This document shows, piece by piece, positions 45,003-53,437 of a DNA stretch of 64,000 nt (positions are counted from its first letter, which is position 1; every line of letters begins with the position of its first letter). Both the position numbers and the translations under genes were made by a program. Origin of the DNA: Virgibacillus chiguensis (GTDB lineage: Bacteria > Bacillota > Bacilli > Bacillales > Amphibacillaceae); assembly GCF_900129865.1 (NCBI RefSeq), contig NZ_FQXD01000002.1:352440-416439 (forward strand), in the 5' to 3' direction. The notes below the pieces were generated by a model. It saw only the letters and a program-made list of their open reading frames with translations. It made no database searches and was not told the DNA's origin.

Positions 45003-46184
45003 TTACATTTTCACTGCAAGGCTATTTGCATAATGGCGTTTATGCTCACCAACCCCGGAAAGTTTAATCTTTGCAGGATCATTTTGATCATCCAGTTGAT
45101 AAGCAGTTCCATCTTTTGGCAACGTCGCTGCAAATATTCGTTCGTACTCCTCTACACTTACTTCTGTTCTAGAAGAAAGTAATTTCTGATGTTGCTCTGC
45201 ATGCAAATGTTCTTGATAACCAGATTGTAAAATACCCGCAAAAAATTCTCCTACTGCTCCAGATCCATAACTAAACAACCCAATCCTGTCACCAGCACGT
45301 AGATTATTTTGATGCTCAATTAAAGACAGAAAGCTCAAATACAAAGAGCCAGTATAAATATTTCCGACATTTTTATTGTATATTTTACTATGTTCCAAGT
45401 TTTCTAACAGACGTTCTTTGTCCGCTTCCGTTCCTTGGTCATAAATCATTCTTAGAGCTTTTAAACCCATTTTCGTATATGGGAGATGGTAGCAAATGGC
45501 AGAAAAATCGCCAATTCCCAAGCCTGTCTTTTGTTGATAGGCTTCCCATATCTTTTCAAAAAAAGACAAATACATTTCATTTGATAATTTTCCATCTACT
45601 TGAGCATATTCAGAGTATACAGGTCGCCAAAAATCCATTACATCTTCTGTTAAATAGGCAGATGGCTCCTCTATTGCCATAATTTTAGGGTTCTTACTCA
45701 TTACCATGGCTACTGCACCTGCACCTTGTGTTGCCTCTCCACCAGTTCGTAGTCCATATCTGGCAATATCTGAGGCCAATACTAGAACTTTGCTGTTTGG
45801 ATGTAAAGCAATGTGAGCTTTAGCCATTTGAATCCCAGCTGTTGCTCCGAAACAAGCCTGCTTTACTTCCACGGTTCTTGTTTGCGGTTGGAGATTTAAT
45901 AAATGGTGAACATATACTCCTGCTGCTTTAGAATGATCTACACCTGTTTCTGTACCAAATATTACAAAGTCAATAGCTTGTCTATCTGATTCATCAATAA
46001 TTTCCAAGGCAGCATTAGCAGCCAACGTAACAGCATCCTGGGTAAGTGGTGCGATAGCCATTTTTTCTTGACCAATACCAATGGTGAATTTGGCTGGATC
46101 TACGTCCCTAGCTTTTGCCAAATCATTCATATCTACATATAAATGTGGCGTGTAAAATCCTATTTTATCTATTCCTATTTTCAT
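45003..46184 (-). CDS. mvaS: Hydroxymethylglutaryl-CoA synthase
   Basis: The 393-aa protein matches bacterial MvaS in length. The catalytic residues are visible: Glu in G-T-E-T-G-V-D near 79, Cys in K-Q-A-C-F-G-A-T near 111 and His in C-Y-H-L-P-Y-T-K near 233. It condenses acetyl-CoA with acetoacetyl-CoA for the mevalonate route to isoprenoids. The ATG follows AGGAGCTTATT. No other mevalonate genes are in the window. A remnant of a carotenoid desaturase gene follows 450 bases upstream on the same strand. Confidence 0.93.
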   Translation of the reverse strand: MKIGIDKIGFYTPHLYVDMNDLAKARDVDPAKFTIGIGQEKMAIAPLTQDAVTLAANAALEIIDESDRQAIDFVIFGTETGVDHSKAAGVYVHHLLNLQPQTRTVEVKQACFGATAGIQMAKAHIALHPNSKVLVLASDIARYGLRTGGEATQGAGAVAMVMSKNPKIMAIEEPSAYLTEDVMDFWRPVYSEYAQVDGKLSNEMYLSFFEKIWEAYQQKTGLGIGDFSAICYHLPYTKMGLKALRMIYDQGTEADKERLLENLEHSKIYNKNVGNIYTGSLYLSFLSLIEHQNNLRAGDRIGLFSYGSGAVGEFFAGILQSGYQEHLHAEQHQKLLSSRTEVSVEEYERIFAATLPKDGTAYQLDDQNDPAKIKLSGVGEHKRHYANSLAVKM

Positions 46185-46391
46185 AATAAGCTCCTAGCTC
46201 CTTTACTACATACTAGATGAAATATCCATTAAGTGACTATTTTCACAATTAATCTAAAAAATTAACCATAGTATATCATAATATAATCTAGTCTTAAACA
46301 CAAATAACGGCGCTTCCAATTTTTTTATTTAATTGAATTATCGCCCATAAGATTCCTCTATGAATTTGGAAAGGAAAGAACAAAGGCTCGG

Positions 46392-46530
46392 GGCGCCAGT
46401 TTAGCAACGTAGCGAATCGACGAAAGTTTTAGGAATCATGCTCCTGCAACAGGAGTATGCCGGCGCCCATTCGGTTATTTGATTACGCCAAAGCATCAAA
46501 TTTTATGCTTTCTTATCTTTTAAAAAAGGG
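46392..46530 (+). repeat. Family B fragment with a short family A-like end
   Basis: GGCGCCAGTTTAGCAACGTAG, CGAATCGACGAAAGTTTTAGG, then the hairpin CTCCTGCAACAGGAG and GCCGGCGCCC. It ends TTTTATGCTTTCTTATC, resembling the junction seen at 37130. It lies upstream of mvaS. Confidence 0.7.
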
Positions 46531-46635
46531 AAAGAGGAAAACAGTATCTAATGTGCACATGTGCTCCGTGAATTTTAATGCCATTAAAGTCTCTGCGCAA
46601 AGCTTTATTTTCCTCTTCTACTGTATACATTGGAT

Positions 46636-46762
46636 CTAATCCGGATTACGCCCTGTAAGTTCGAAAATCTCTCGATACAACTCTGGCATCATAACGATAC
46701 TTGGCCCTAAATCGAATTGATAACCATCTTGTTTAATCCGATGCATTTTCCCAATTGAATAA
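46636..46762 (-). pseudogene. Relic of a phytoene/dehydrosqualene desaturase gene (crtN/crtI type)
   Basis: On the minus strand about 40 codons read G-K-M-H-R-I-K-Q-D-G-Y-Q-F-D-L-G-P-S-I-V, then M-M-P-E-L-Y-R-E-I-F-E-L-T-G-R-N-P-D and a TAG stop. This corresponds to roughly residues 38-76 of CrtN-type desaturases, just after the FAD-binding Rossmann motif (usual G-G-R-M-H). The rest of a gene of about 490 codons is absent on both sides; the upstream end is cut by the YtvA gene. It indicates past loss of a C30 carotenoid pathway here. Confidence 0.7.
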
Positions 46763-47551
46763 TTAATTTCTACTAATTTTATCTATGTAATTTAAAGCCA
46801 TTTTAACATTTTTAAATGTATTCATATCTTTAAACGTATCTTGAATAATCACCGTTTTCAGAGCCATATCTGGGCGAAAACCAACAAATAATAATTCTTT
46901 GCCCATTAATGAAATAAATTGATGAACTTTTAGAAGACGTGACACAGTATATGTATCCACTTCATATAGCCCAGATAAATCAATAATGATATATCCCTCA
47001 TTTGCCTGCTCCATATACGTAGATATATTAGTCATGAGCGTTTCCATTCGCTGATCATTCATATTACCGATAAGAGGTAAGACTGCGACATCATCTCTAA
47101 TGGGTACAATAGGCGTGGAAAGTTTATCGATCTCCTGCAAACTCATTTGTAATAGGCGTTCACTTTCTTTTAATTCTGTAACATCTTTTTGGACGCCAAC
47201 GAAATAATATTTTTGCTCCTCTTCCACCCACATCGGATCAATCGAAAGCTCATTCCAAAAACCAGTCCCATCTTTTCTATAGTTATATAGCTGTAGCGAA
47301 ATGGACTCCTTTGTCCAAATTGCAGACCGTATTCTATCCATACTATAAGATTCCGTAGCTTCACCTTGCAAGAATCGACAATTCTTACCTATAACTTCAT
47401 TTTCTTCATATCCTGTTAATTCAGTAAAACCTTTATTTACAAAAATAATTGGATTATCTTCTATATTTGGATCAGTTATAATTAAGCCGACTCTCGTATA
47501 ATTTAATGCCTTTTCAAATAAATGCAATTCATCATGTCGTTGCTTCTTCAT
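46763..47551 (-). CDS. ytvA: Blue-light photoreceptor YtvA (LOV-STAS)
   Basis: The 262-aa protein has a LOV domain (about 10-125) with the photoactive Cys in G-K-N-C-R-F-L-Q-G near 58 and N-Y-R-K-D-G-T-G-F-W-N-E-L near 89, a linker helix, and a STAS domain (about 148-258). YtvA binds FMN and signals blue light to the sigma-B stressosome. The order and length match B. subtilis YtvA (261 aa). The ATG follows AGAGGAATCATTTGA. Single gene. Confidence 0.93.
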   Translation of the reverse strand: MKKQRHDELHLFEKALNYTRVGLIITDPNIEDNPIIFVNKGFTELTGYEENEVIGKNCRFLQGEATESYSMDRIRSAIWTKESISLQLYNYRKDGTGFWNELSIDPMWVEEEQKYYFVGVQKDVTELKESERLLQMSLQEIDKLSTPIVPIRDDVAVLPLIGNMNDQRMETLMTNISTYMEQANEGYIIIDLSGLYEVDTYTVSRLLKVHQFISLMGKELLFVGFRPDMALKTVIIQDTFKDMNTFKNVKMALNYIDKISRN

Positions 47552-47598
47552 TCAAATGATTCCTCTTTCCTGCAAAATTATCTTGTATAAGACATACT

Positions 47599-48049
47599 TT
47601 ATCTATGGCTTGCTTGATACAAATAATGGTATGGTTTTCCTTTAAGTACGCCTTGCTCTTGGTCAATTCCTTTTTGCGTATTTCTATTTTTATGCGCATG
47701 CTGGTACGCAGTAGATGCTTGCCAATTTCGGAAATCTTCCTCCGTTTGCCATTGTGTTAGAACAATATATATATCATCTTGTAAAGGCCGTAAAACGCGA
47801 ATTGCGATAAAGCCTTGTTCGTTTTCTATCATTCTAGGGCGTTGTAAAAAAACGTTCTTCAAAGCGCTCCCTATTTTCACTATAAACACCAATATAATTT
47901 AACACAGTAACAGCCTCTTGACACAACTTATTGGATTGATCAATGATTTCATAGGTATTTACCTGTTCTGAAACAATTTGAACTTGGTTTCCTTCTTCAA
48001 TAATAGCTAATGTTTCTCCCCCATGAATCCTTTGAATCTTCAATTTCAC
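47599..48049 (-). pseudogene. hmoB: HmoB-type heme monooxygenase gene split by a one-base frameshift
   Basis: Two frames together match HmoB (YhgC): 48049-47834 encodes the N-terminal part with Y-E-I-I-D-Q and V-L-N-Y-I-G, and 47892-47599 encodes the antibiotic-biosynthesis-monooxygenase-like domain from Q-R-P-R-M-I-E-N-E-Q-G-F through T-Q-W-Q-T-E to H-A-H-K-N-R-N. They join at seven A (47846-47852, T on the coding strand). With six, the protein would read E-E-R-F-L-Q-R-P-R, aligning with HmoB. The GTG start at 48049 follows GGAGG and overlaps the stop of the CbiX-like gene. It may be a real mutation, phase variation or a sequence error. Confidence 0.85.
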
Positions 48050-48756
48050 TTTTCAACATCCTCCCTTAAACTTTTTAACTGCAACAAAACATAATTCTGC
48101 AACGACTTATCAAAATAGACAGGCGGCAACAGCTTTGCTTTTGGATAGCCTAGCACCCTGTCTTTAAACTGCTCGTAAACTGCCCCTTTTCCAAATGTTA
48201 GTGGCAAAATATAAAACAACTCATAACGGAAAGAAAATTGTTCTAAAACGGCATGTTGCCCTTCGCCAAATAAGAACAGAGACGAGGATGGTCGGGAATA
48301 TTGTTGTTCCAAAAGAGTAGTCAACTGTTCAAGTGCATCATTTGCACGAGTGTCATGAGCTGACCCATGTGCCGCAATAATAACTGGTTGATTATAAACC
48401 GAATATAAACGCTCAACCACATAGGTTAAAAATAAACCGTCTTCGCAAAGTGGTGGGAGCAATACTGTATTTTTATTTATTTCTTGTTCGTATGCTTCAA
48501 TAACCCCTTTTACATCCTGGTTATAATGCTTCCCTCTTAAGAAAAGCAATGGAAAAATGTAAACACGTCCGTATAAGCTATCCCGTTGTTGCATAATTTG
48601 ATTTATAGTAGGCTCTGCTTGCTCAATATAACATCCAATAAAGCGCGCATTTCCATCATCCCAAGCCTGTAAATGATCAACAAAGTTTAAAAACGCTTGA
48701 TTCTTATCATCATCCTTAGATCCATGATAGACAATCACAACTACATCTTTATCCAT
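48046..48756 (-). CDS. CbiX/SirB-like chelatase family protein
   Basis: The 236-aa protein has two CbiX-like halves, with the metal-binding pattern V-Y-H-G-S-K near 10 and I-A-A-H-G-S-A near 128. Family members insert cobalt, nickel or iron into sirohydrochlorin or related tetrapyrroles. The start is the ATG at 48756 after AAAGGGG. Its end overlaps the hmoB start by four bases, linking it to heme breakdown, so a role in tetrapyrrole or heme metabolism is more likely than cobalamin synthesis. No cob or sirohaem genes are near. Confidence 0.72.
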   Translation of the reverse strand: MDKDVVVIVYHGSKDDDKNQAFLNFVDHLQAWDDGNARFIGCYIEQAEPTINQIMQQRDSLYGRVYIFPLLFLRGKHYNQDVKGVIEAYEQEINKNTVLLPPLCEDGLFLTYVVERLYSVYNQPVIIAAHGSAHDTRANDALEQLTTLLEQQYSRPSSSLFLFGEGQHAVLEQFSFRYELFYILPLTFGKGAVYEQFKDRVLGYPKAKLLPPVYFDKSLQNYVLLQLKSLREDVEK

Positions 48757-49160
48757 CAAGAAGCCCCTTTACGTTTATGCATTTTTTAGAGAAAAAATCA
48801 GTTTCACAGCAAAGTTTTTATGAAGGAAAAAACGTTCTTAATAGGAAGAAAAGATGTTTATTTTCCTATAGCGGGAAAGATCCTTCCAGTGCTGCTAAAA
48901 TCTACATTAACAATATCACATTCTTATGCATGATAACAGTTTACCAACCCGACTATCATTATTAAAACTTCTATTGCTTGAACAAATGTTCATGTACAAA
49001 ATAGTAGATGAATAAATAACTAATAAAGCTTTTGTCATTCTCCTCCATGTATTTAAAAACACACAACATGGTAGTATTCTCATCCTTCAACGTCGGCTTC
49101 CCTTGTTTGTAAAAATGGAGCAACGTCATAAAACCATTGAGTGTGGTTTATTTTCAAAAC

Positions 49161-49191
49161 AAAAAGAGCTCTTATTATAATAAAGCTCTTT
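49161..49191 (-). terminator. Terminator of the TRAP transporter operon
   Basis: AAAGAGCT (49163-49170) pairs with AGCTCTTT (49184-49191). On the minus strand TTTTTGTTTTG follows. Confidence 0.75.
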
Positions 49192-49261
49192 AAAAACAGA
49201 CTTATTACCAAATCTTTATGGCGAATTTCTTATACGATAAACCTTCTACAATTCTATAATA
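49191..49261 (+). repeat. Family A repeat beside the TRAP terminator
   Basis: TAAAAACAGACTTATTACCAA, ATCTTTATGGCGAATTTCTTA, then TACGATAAACCTTCTAC and TTCTATAATAC. The arms are shortened. Confidence 0.6.
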
Positions 49262-49273
49262 CAAGCAAGGGTT

Positions 49274-50581
49274 TTATCTCATTAAACTGGGCAAAATTGT
49301 AACAAAAGAAGGAAATATAATGAGTATTAAAATGCAAATAATCATGCCGACTATCATTGGTATAGCTCCCTTAAATATAGTTTGAACAGGTATATTAGGA
49401 GCAACCCCTTTAATTACAAAAATACTAATTCCCAGTGGGGGGGTTAAAGAACCAATATTAATTGCCATTACCATTATAATTCCAAACCAAACACCATTAA
49501 ATCCTAGTTCCAAGATTATTGGATAAACAATTGGGATGGTAAGTACAATCAGAGATAACCCTTCAATAAAACATCCAAGCAAAAACAATGCTAGTAATAT
49601 ACCAATAAGAATGATATAGTGATTTAAATCTAAACGACTGACAAGATAAGTTAATTCTACAGGAAGTCTACTTATCGTCAAAAACTGACTAAACAACGTA
49701 GCTCCAATTAGAATAAAGAAGATATAAGCTGTTAATTTTACAGATTCATGAAAAGCTAGTTTTAGCCGGTGCCAATTCATTTTTCTAGTAAGTAAGGAGA
49801 AAAACAAAGCACTGATAGCTCCTACTCCAGCAGCTTCTGTGGGGGTAAATATCCCTAAATATATTCCTCCAATACTAATTAAAAAAAGCGTTGCAAAGGG
49901 CCACATACGTATTAGTGTGGTCATTTTTTCCGTTGTTAAAGCGCTCCCTTCTTCTCTAGCAGGAGCTAACGTAGGGTCTCTACGCACAAGAAACACTACA
50001 ATCAATATAAATAGGAGCATTTGAATCATTCCTGGAATGATTCCTGCAATAAGCAGTTCTCCAATAGGTTCTCTCGTTTGAATGCCGTATAAAATCAAAA
50101 TCACACTTGGCGGAATCAGAATGCCTAATGTTCCTCCCGCTGCCACACATGCTGTAGACAAGCTTGGCTTATAACGATATTTTTCCATTTCAGGTAAAGT
50201 GATTTTCGATACGGTAGCAGTTGTAGCATTTAAAGAGCCTGATATGGCTGAAAAAATAGCTGCAGAACCAATTGTTGCCATGGCTAAGCCACCTTTCCAA
50301 TGACCAATCCAACTATCGACAGCTTTGTATAAATCTTTCCCCATACCTGTATAAGAAAGAATCATACCCATCAAGATAAATAATGGAATAACGCTTAAAG
50401 AGTATGAACTTGCTGTATCAAAAGGCGTTCTACCTAATTGAGAAAACGCCACGTCCCAACCACGAATAAGTGTTGTTCCGCTTAGAGCAATTATAATTAA
50501 AGCGATGCCTACAGGTATTTTTAATAACAACAGGCCAACTAATCCAATAATTCCTATCATCCCTATCATTTCAGGAGTCAT
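49274..50581 (-). CDS. dctM: TRAP transporter large permease (DctM)
   Basis: The 435-aa protein has about 12 hydrophobic segments and the DctM landmarks: I-A-L-I-I-I-A, G-S-A-A-I-F-S-A-I-S-G-S near 106, L-P-E-M near 128 and G-L-S-L-I-V-L-T-I-P near 345. It is the sodium-driven transport channel of the tripartite system. Its ATG overlaps the dctQ end by 11 bases. Because it lies beside the 4-hydroxyphenylacetate genes on the same strand, it may import that acid or a related aromatic acid. Confidence 0.9.
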   Translation of the reverse strand: MTPEMIGMIGIIGLVGLLLLKIPVGIALIIIALSGTTLIRGWDVAFSQLGRTPFDTASSYSLSVIPLFILMGMILSYTGMGKDLYKAVDSWIGHWKGGLAMATIGSAAIFSAISGSLNATTATVSKITLPEMEKYRYKPSLSTACVAAGGTLGILIPPSVILILYGIQTREPIGELLIAGIIPGMIQMLLFILIVVFLVRRDPTLAPAREEGSALTTEKMTTLIRMWPFATLFLISIGGIYLGIFTPTEAAGVGAISALFFSLLTRKMNWHRLKLAFHESVKLTAYIFFILIGATLFSQFLTISRLPVELTYLVSRLDLNHYIILIGILLALFLLGCFIEGLSLIVLTIPIVYPIILELGFNGVWFGIIMVMAINIGSLTPPLGISIFVIKGVAPNIPVQTIFKGAIPMIVGMIICILILIIFPSFVTILPSLMR

Positions 50582-51059
50582 TTATGAAGACCCCCTTATG
50601 CATATAACGTATAGCGTGTAGCAGGGCTGATAATGCGAATAAACTTAATCCAATAACAGCTACCCAAGCAATAGGATAAAGAGGAATAGTAAGATCTCCG
50701 GTAGTTGTATTAGCATTGTATAGACGAATTGCGTATTCGCTAGTACTCCACCCTATTAAAACCATTAAAATAAAGGTGAGGAAATGAATGATGGCATGTA
50801 AAACCAATTGCATTCGCTTTGGAAACCGTTCGAAAACAAAGTCTATGGAAATATGTTCTTCTTTTACATGTGTATAAGCAATGCTTAAAAAAATCACCAT
50901 TGATAAACCAAGTTCCGTAAAATCAACAGCACCTAATATGGGTTTATTCCACATCCACCTTGATAAAACATCTATGGTAATATATATAGCCATCATAAAC
51001 AAAATACATTGAGCTAGCCTATGAGAGAATCTTGCAAGTTGTTCTATCCACCTTTTCAA
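50571..51059 (-). CDS. dctQ: TRAP transporter small permease (DctQ)
   Basis: The 162-aa protein has four predicted membrane helices and the DctQ pattern D-V-L-S-R-W-M-W near 30 and E-E-H-I-S-I-D-F near 66. It links binding protein and large permease. The start is a TTG at 51059 after AGAGGTGATATATAA, 16 bases after dctP. Confidence 0.88.
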   Translation of the reverse strand: MKRWIEQLARFSHRLAQCILFMMAIYITIDVLSRWMWNKPILGAVDFTELGLSMVIFLSIAYTHVKEEHISIDFVFERFPKRMQLVLHAIIHFLTFILMVLIGWSTSEYAIRLYNANTTTGDLTIPLYPIAWVAVIGLSLFALSALLHAIRYMHKGVFINDS

Positions 51060-51075
51060 TTATATATCACCTCTT

Positions 51076-52107
51076 TTAACGTAACTCTTCTTTAAGTTCT
51101 AAAGCTCGATGGTAAATTTCCCTGCCTGGATAGCCTTCTTTTTCCATTTCTTCTATCCATGTCTCAAAGACAGGTTTTAAGGCTGCATTCCATTCACCTA
51201 TTTGAATTTTATCTACCTCATACACTTTCGCACCGTTCTCTTCTGCTAGATTTCTCCCTTTTCTCCCATCTTGATCAAAAACTTCGCCACTTTTTATCGC
51301 TGCTTCTAAACCAGTGGATTCGTGTATCATTGATTTTTCCGATTTTGAAAACTGATTATACTTGTGTTTGTTCATGACAGCAAAAAAAGGCGTTGTTGAA
51401 AAGTTTCCGATCGTAATATAGTTTGTTACTTCATGAAGGTTGTAATTATATAAAGCTTCTAACGGAATCATTGCTCCATCAATGACGCCTCGCTCCATAG
51501 ATTCATACACATCTCCCATTGGCATAGATACCGGAACGGCACCTAGCGCTTCTAATATTTCATTTGCTAATGGAGATGGTGATCGAATGCGTAACCCTTT
51601 TACATCTTCTGGAGATTTTATTCGTTTTGTTTTCGTCACTAACTGAGCAGGATCTGCGGTGAATAAAAATAATGGAACGCTATCATCATGTTGCTTTTGA
51701 ATACTAGGAAATTCATGAAATAAATGTTCTATTATTTTTGACCCGTGTACTGCTGACTCTGCAAAAAATGGTAATTCCAGTATAGAAACTAAAGAAAATC
51801 TTCCTGGTGAATAGCCATGAACGCTTAAGGCAATGTCTGCCTCTCCAGTGACGGCCATATCATACTGTGATCCTGCATTCCCTAATGCATTAGAAGGGTA
51901 TAAATCATATGTAATCGAATGATTCGATTCCTCTGTCCATTCATCGCCAATTTCTTTCAGAATATCCGTTTGAATGGGGTGGCTCCCGGGTAAAAAATGG
52001 GAAATTACCAAATGGTGATCCGATTCGGTTAAAGCTATTCCTTGAGAACAAGCCGATAGAATAAATAACCATACAAAGCCTATAAGCAGGTAGTGATTTC
52101 GCAACAT
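51076..52107 (-). CDS. dctP: TRAP transporter solute-binding lipoprotein (DctP)
   Basis: The 343-aa protein starts with a lipoprotein signal (L-S-A-C near 19) and has the DctP fold with S-H-F-L-P-G-S-H-P near 35, the carboxylate-binding Arg region G-L-R-I-R-S-P near 172 and D-G-A-M-I-P near 210. It binds an organic acid outside the membrane. The ATG follows TTGAGGTGATAGG. First gene of dctP-dctQ-dctM. The gap to hpaF is 157 bases and holds a hairpin, so expression may be partly separate from the hpa genes. Confidence 0.88.
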   Translation of the reverse strand: MLRNHYLLIGFVWLFILSACSQGIALTESDHHLVISHFLPGSHPIQTDILKEIGDEWTEESNHSITYDLYPSNALGNAGSQYDMAVTGEADIALSVHGYSPGRFSLVSILELPFFAESAVHGSKIIEHLFHEFPSIQKQHDDSVPLFLFTADPAQLVTKTKRIKSPEDVKGLRIRSPSPLANEILEALGAVPVSMPMGDVYESMERGVIDGAMIPLEALYNYNLHEVTNYITIGNFSTTPFFAVMNKHKYNQFSKSEKSMIHESTGLEAAIKSGEVFDQDGRKGRNLAEENGAKVYEVDKIQIGEWNAALKPVFETWIEEMEKEGYPGREIYHRALELKEELR

Positions 52108-52162
52108 CCTATCACCTCAAATTAAAATTACTAAGCAAATAAGATCGTTCAAAACAAAGTTC

Positions 52163-52252
52163 GGTGCGCCGCGTTGCAAATGGAACAAATCAACGAAAGA
52201 TTATGGACAAATTTCTGCTAAACCCGTCCACGTCTTGTGGTGGGTTTAGCAG
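52163..52252. repeat. Decayed family B copy and hairpin between hpaF and dctP
   Basis: TGCGCCGCGTTGCAAATGGAAC and AAATCAACGAAAGATTATGG are family B remnants. A perfect 11-bp stem, CTGCTAAACCC (52215-52225) with GGGTTTAGCAG (52242-52252), follows the hpaF stop. Its U-run on the minus strand is poor, so it may only attenuate. Confidence 0.6.
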
Positions 52253-52264
52253 TAAGCAAACACA

Positions 52265-52654
52265 TTATTTTTCTTGTATATAGCGATGATGAATATTGTT
52301 TAATTTGTAGGTTGGAAGAGTAAATTCATATAATTCTAGGGAAATAGCTAAATACTTTTCGTTATATAAAGAAGCTAAATAGTTTGTCATCACCGTAAAC
52401 AAGTCATTGCATAATAATTTTTTTTCCTCATCTGTCCTCCCTTTTCCAAGTTTTAAAGTTGCATGAACAAACGCATCATCCTCTGTACCATCTGCGACAA
52501 GATATTCTTCTAATGCAATTGCTCTAGAACGAAGTCCACCTATGGGGATTAGCTCACGATGGCATAATAACACCTGATGAACCTGTTTCAATAAATCAGG
52601 GATATTTATTTCCTTTCGAATATTGGCAGTATATTCGATGATTAAATGAGGCAT
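52265..52654 (-). CDS. hpaF: 5-carboxymethyl-2-hydroxymuconate isomerase
   Basis: The 129-aa protein has the CHMI start M-P-H-L-I-I-E-Y, in which Pro2 is the catalytic base of the tautomerase superfamily, and R-S-R-A-I-A-L near 43. It isomerises 5-carboxymethyl-2-hydroxymuconate in 4-hydroxyphenylacetate breakdown. The ATG follows GGAGGGAGTTGC, 12 bases after hpaG2. Confidence 0.85.
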   Translation of the reverse strand: MPHLIIEYTANIRKEINIPDLLKQVHQVLLCHRELIPIGGLRSRAIALEEYLVADGTEDDAFVHATLKLGKGRTDEEKKLLCNDLFTVMTNYLASLYNEKYLAISLELYEFTLPTYKLNNIHHRYIQEK

Positions 52655-52666
52655 GCAACTCCCTCC

Positions 52667-53437
52667 CTACTCGTTTTTAAAGTTTGTTAACGCTTCTTCA
52701 CTTATAATCGTATTCATTAAACGCCCAATCCCTTCAATTTCCGTGATAACCTCATCTCCCACTACCGTATCAATGGACCCTTTTGGTGTACCTGTTAAGA
52801 TAATATCTCCTGGATATAACGTCATAAAACTACTCAAATATTCAATGAGTTCTTGTATGCTTAGAAGCATATCTCCTGTACAACCTTGTTGTGTTTGTTT
52901 TCCATTAACAAACGTTCGTAAAGTTAAGTTCATCGGATCCTTTACGTCTTCTTTGTCAACAAGCCAAGGACCAATCGGTGTTGCAGCATCACGGTTTTTC
53001 ACACGTAGGTTTGGGCGATAATAATTTTCTAAGTAATCTCGAAAGGCATAATCATTTGCTACAGTATAGCCTCTTACATAGTCATAAGCCTCTTCCTGCT
53101 TTATATTTTTTCCTTGTCTACCTATTACTACTACTAATTCACATTCATAATGCATAAACGTCACATCATTTGGGCGAACAGTCTTTCCATTATGACCAAT
53201 TAAAGTGTTTGGGCCTTTAAAAAAGACTAGCGGCTCCTTTTGAACTGCTGAAAATGATAGTTCTTTCGCATGATCCGCATAATTTAATCCTAATGTAAAA
53301 ATTGTATTCGGCTGTACAGGAGGTAACCAAACTACTTCATTTTCCTTGACTAGCTGACCATCAAGTAGTTGAATATTATTCTCTGTCACAATGGCTTCTT
53401 GTATACTTCCTTCAAATGCTACCCGTGCATACTTCAT
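52667..53437 (-). CDS. HpaG2-type fumarylacetoacetate-hydrolase family decarboxylase/isomerase subunit
   Basis: The 256-aa protein matches the C-terminal half of E. coli HpaG: G-L-N-Y-A-D-H-A near 50, P-L-V-F-F-K-G-P-N-T near 67, M-H-Y-E-C-E-L near 90 (metal-binding Glu) and T-G-T-P-K-G near 215. It acts in the decarboxylation/isomerisation step after ring cleavage. Its ATG overlaps the stop of the HpaG1 gene (ATGA). The two halves, fused in E. coli, are separate genes here. Confidence 0.87.
   Translation of the reverse strand: MKYARVAFEGSIQEAIVTENNIQLLDGQLVKENEVVWLPPVQPNTIFTLGLNYADHAKELSFSAVQKEPLVFFKGPNTLIGHNGKTVRPNDVTFMHYECELVVVIGRQGKNIKQEEAYDYVRGYTVANDYAFRDYLENYYRPNLRVKNRDAATPIGPWLVDKEDVKDPMNLTLRTFVNGKQTQQGCTGDMLLSIQELIEYLSSFMTLYPGDIILTGTPKGSIDTVVGDEVITEIEGIGRLMNTIISEEALTNFKNE

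Larger units (their letters stand above)
48757..49273. other. Intergenic region between the TRAP operon and the CbiX-like gene
   Basis: It carries the TRAP-operon terminator (49161-49191) and a decayed family A copy (49191-49261). Bases 48760-49150 show no gene, repeat or structure that I can support. Confidence 0.5.
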
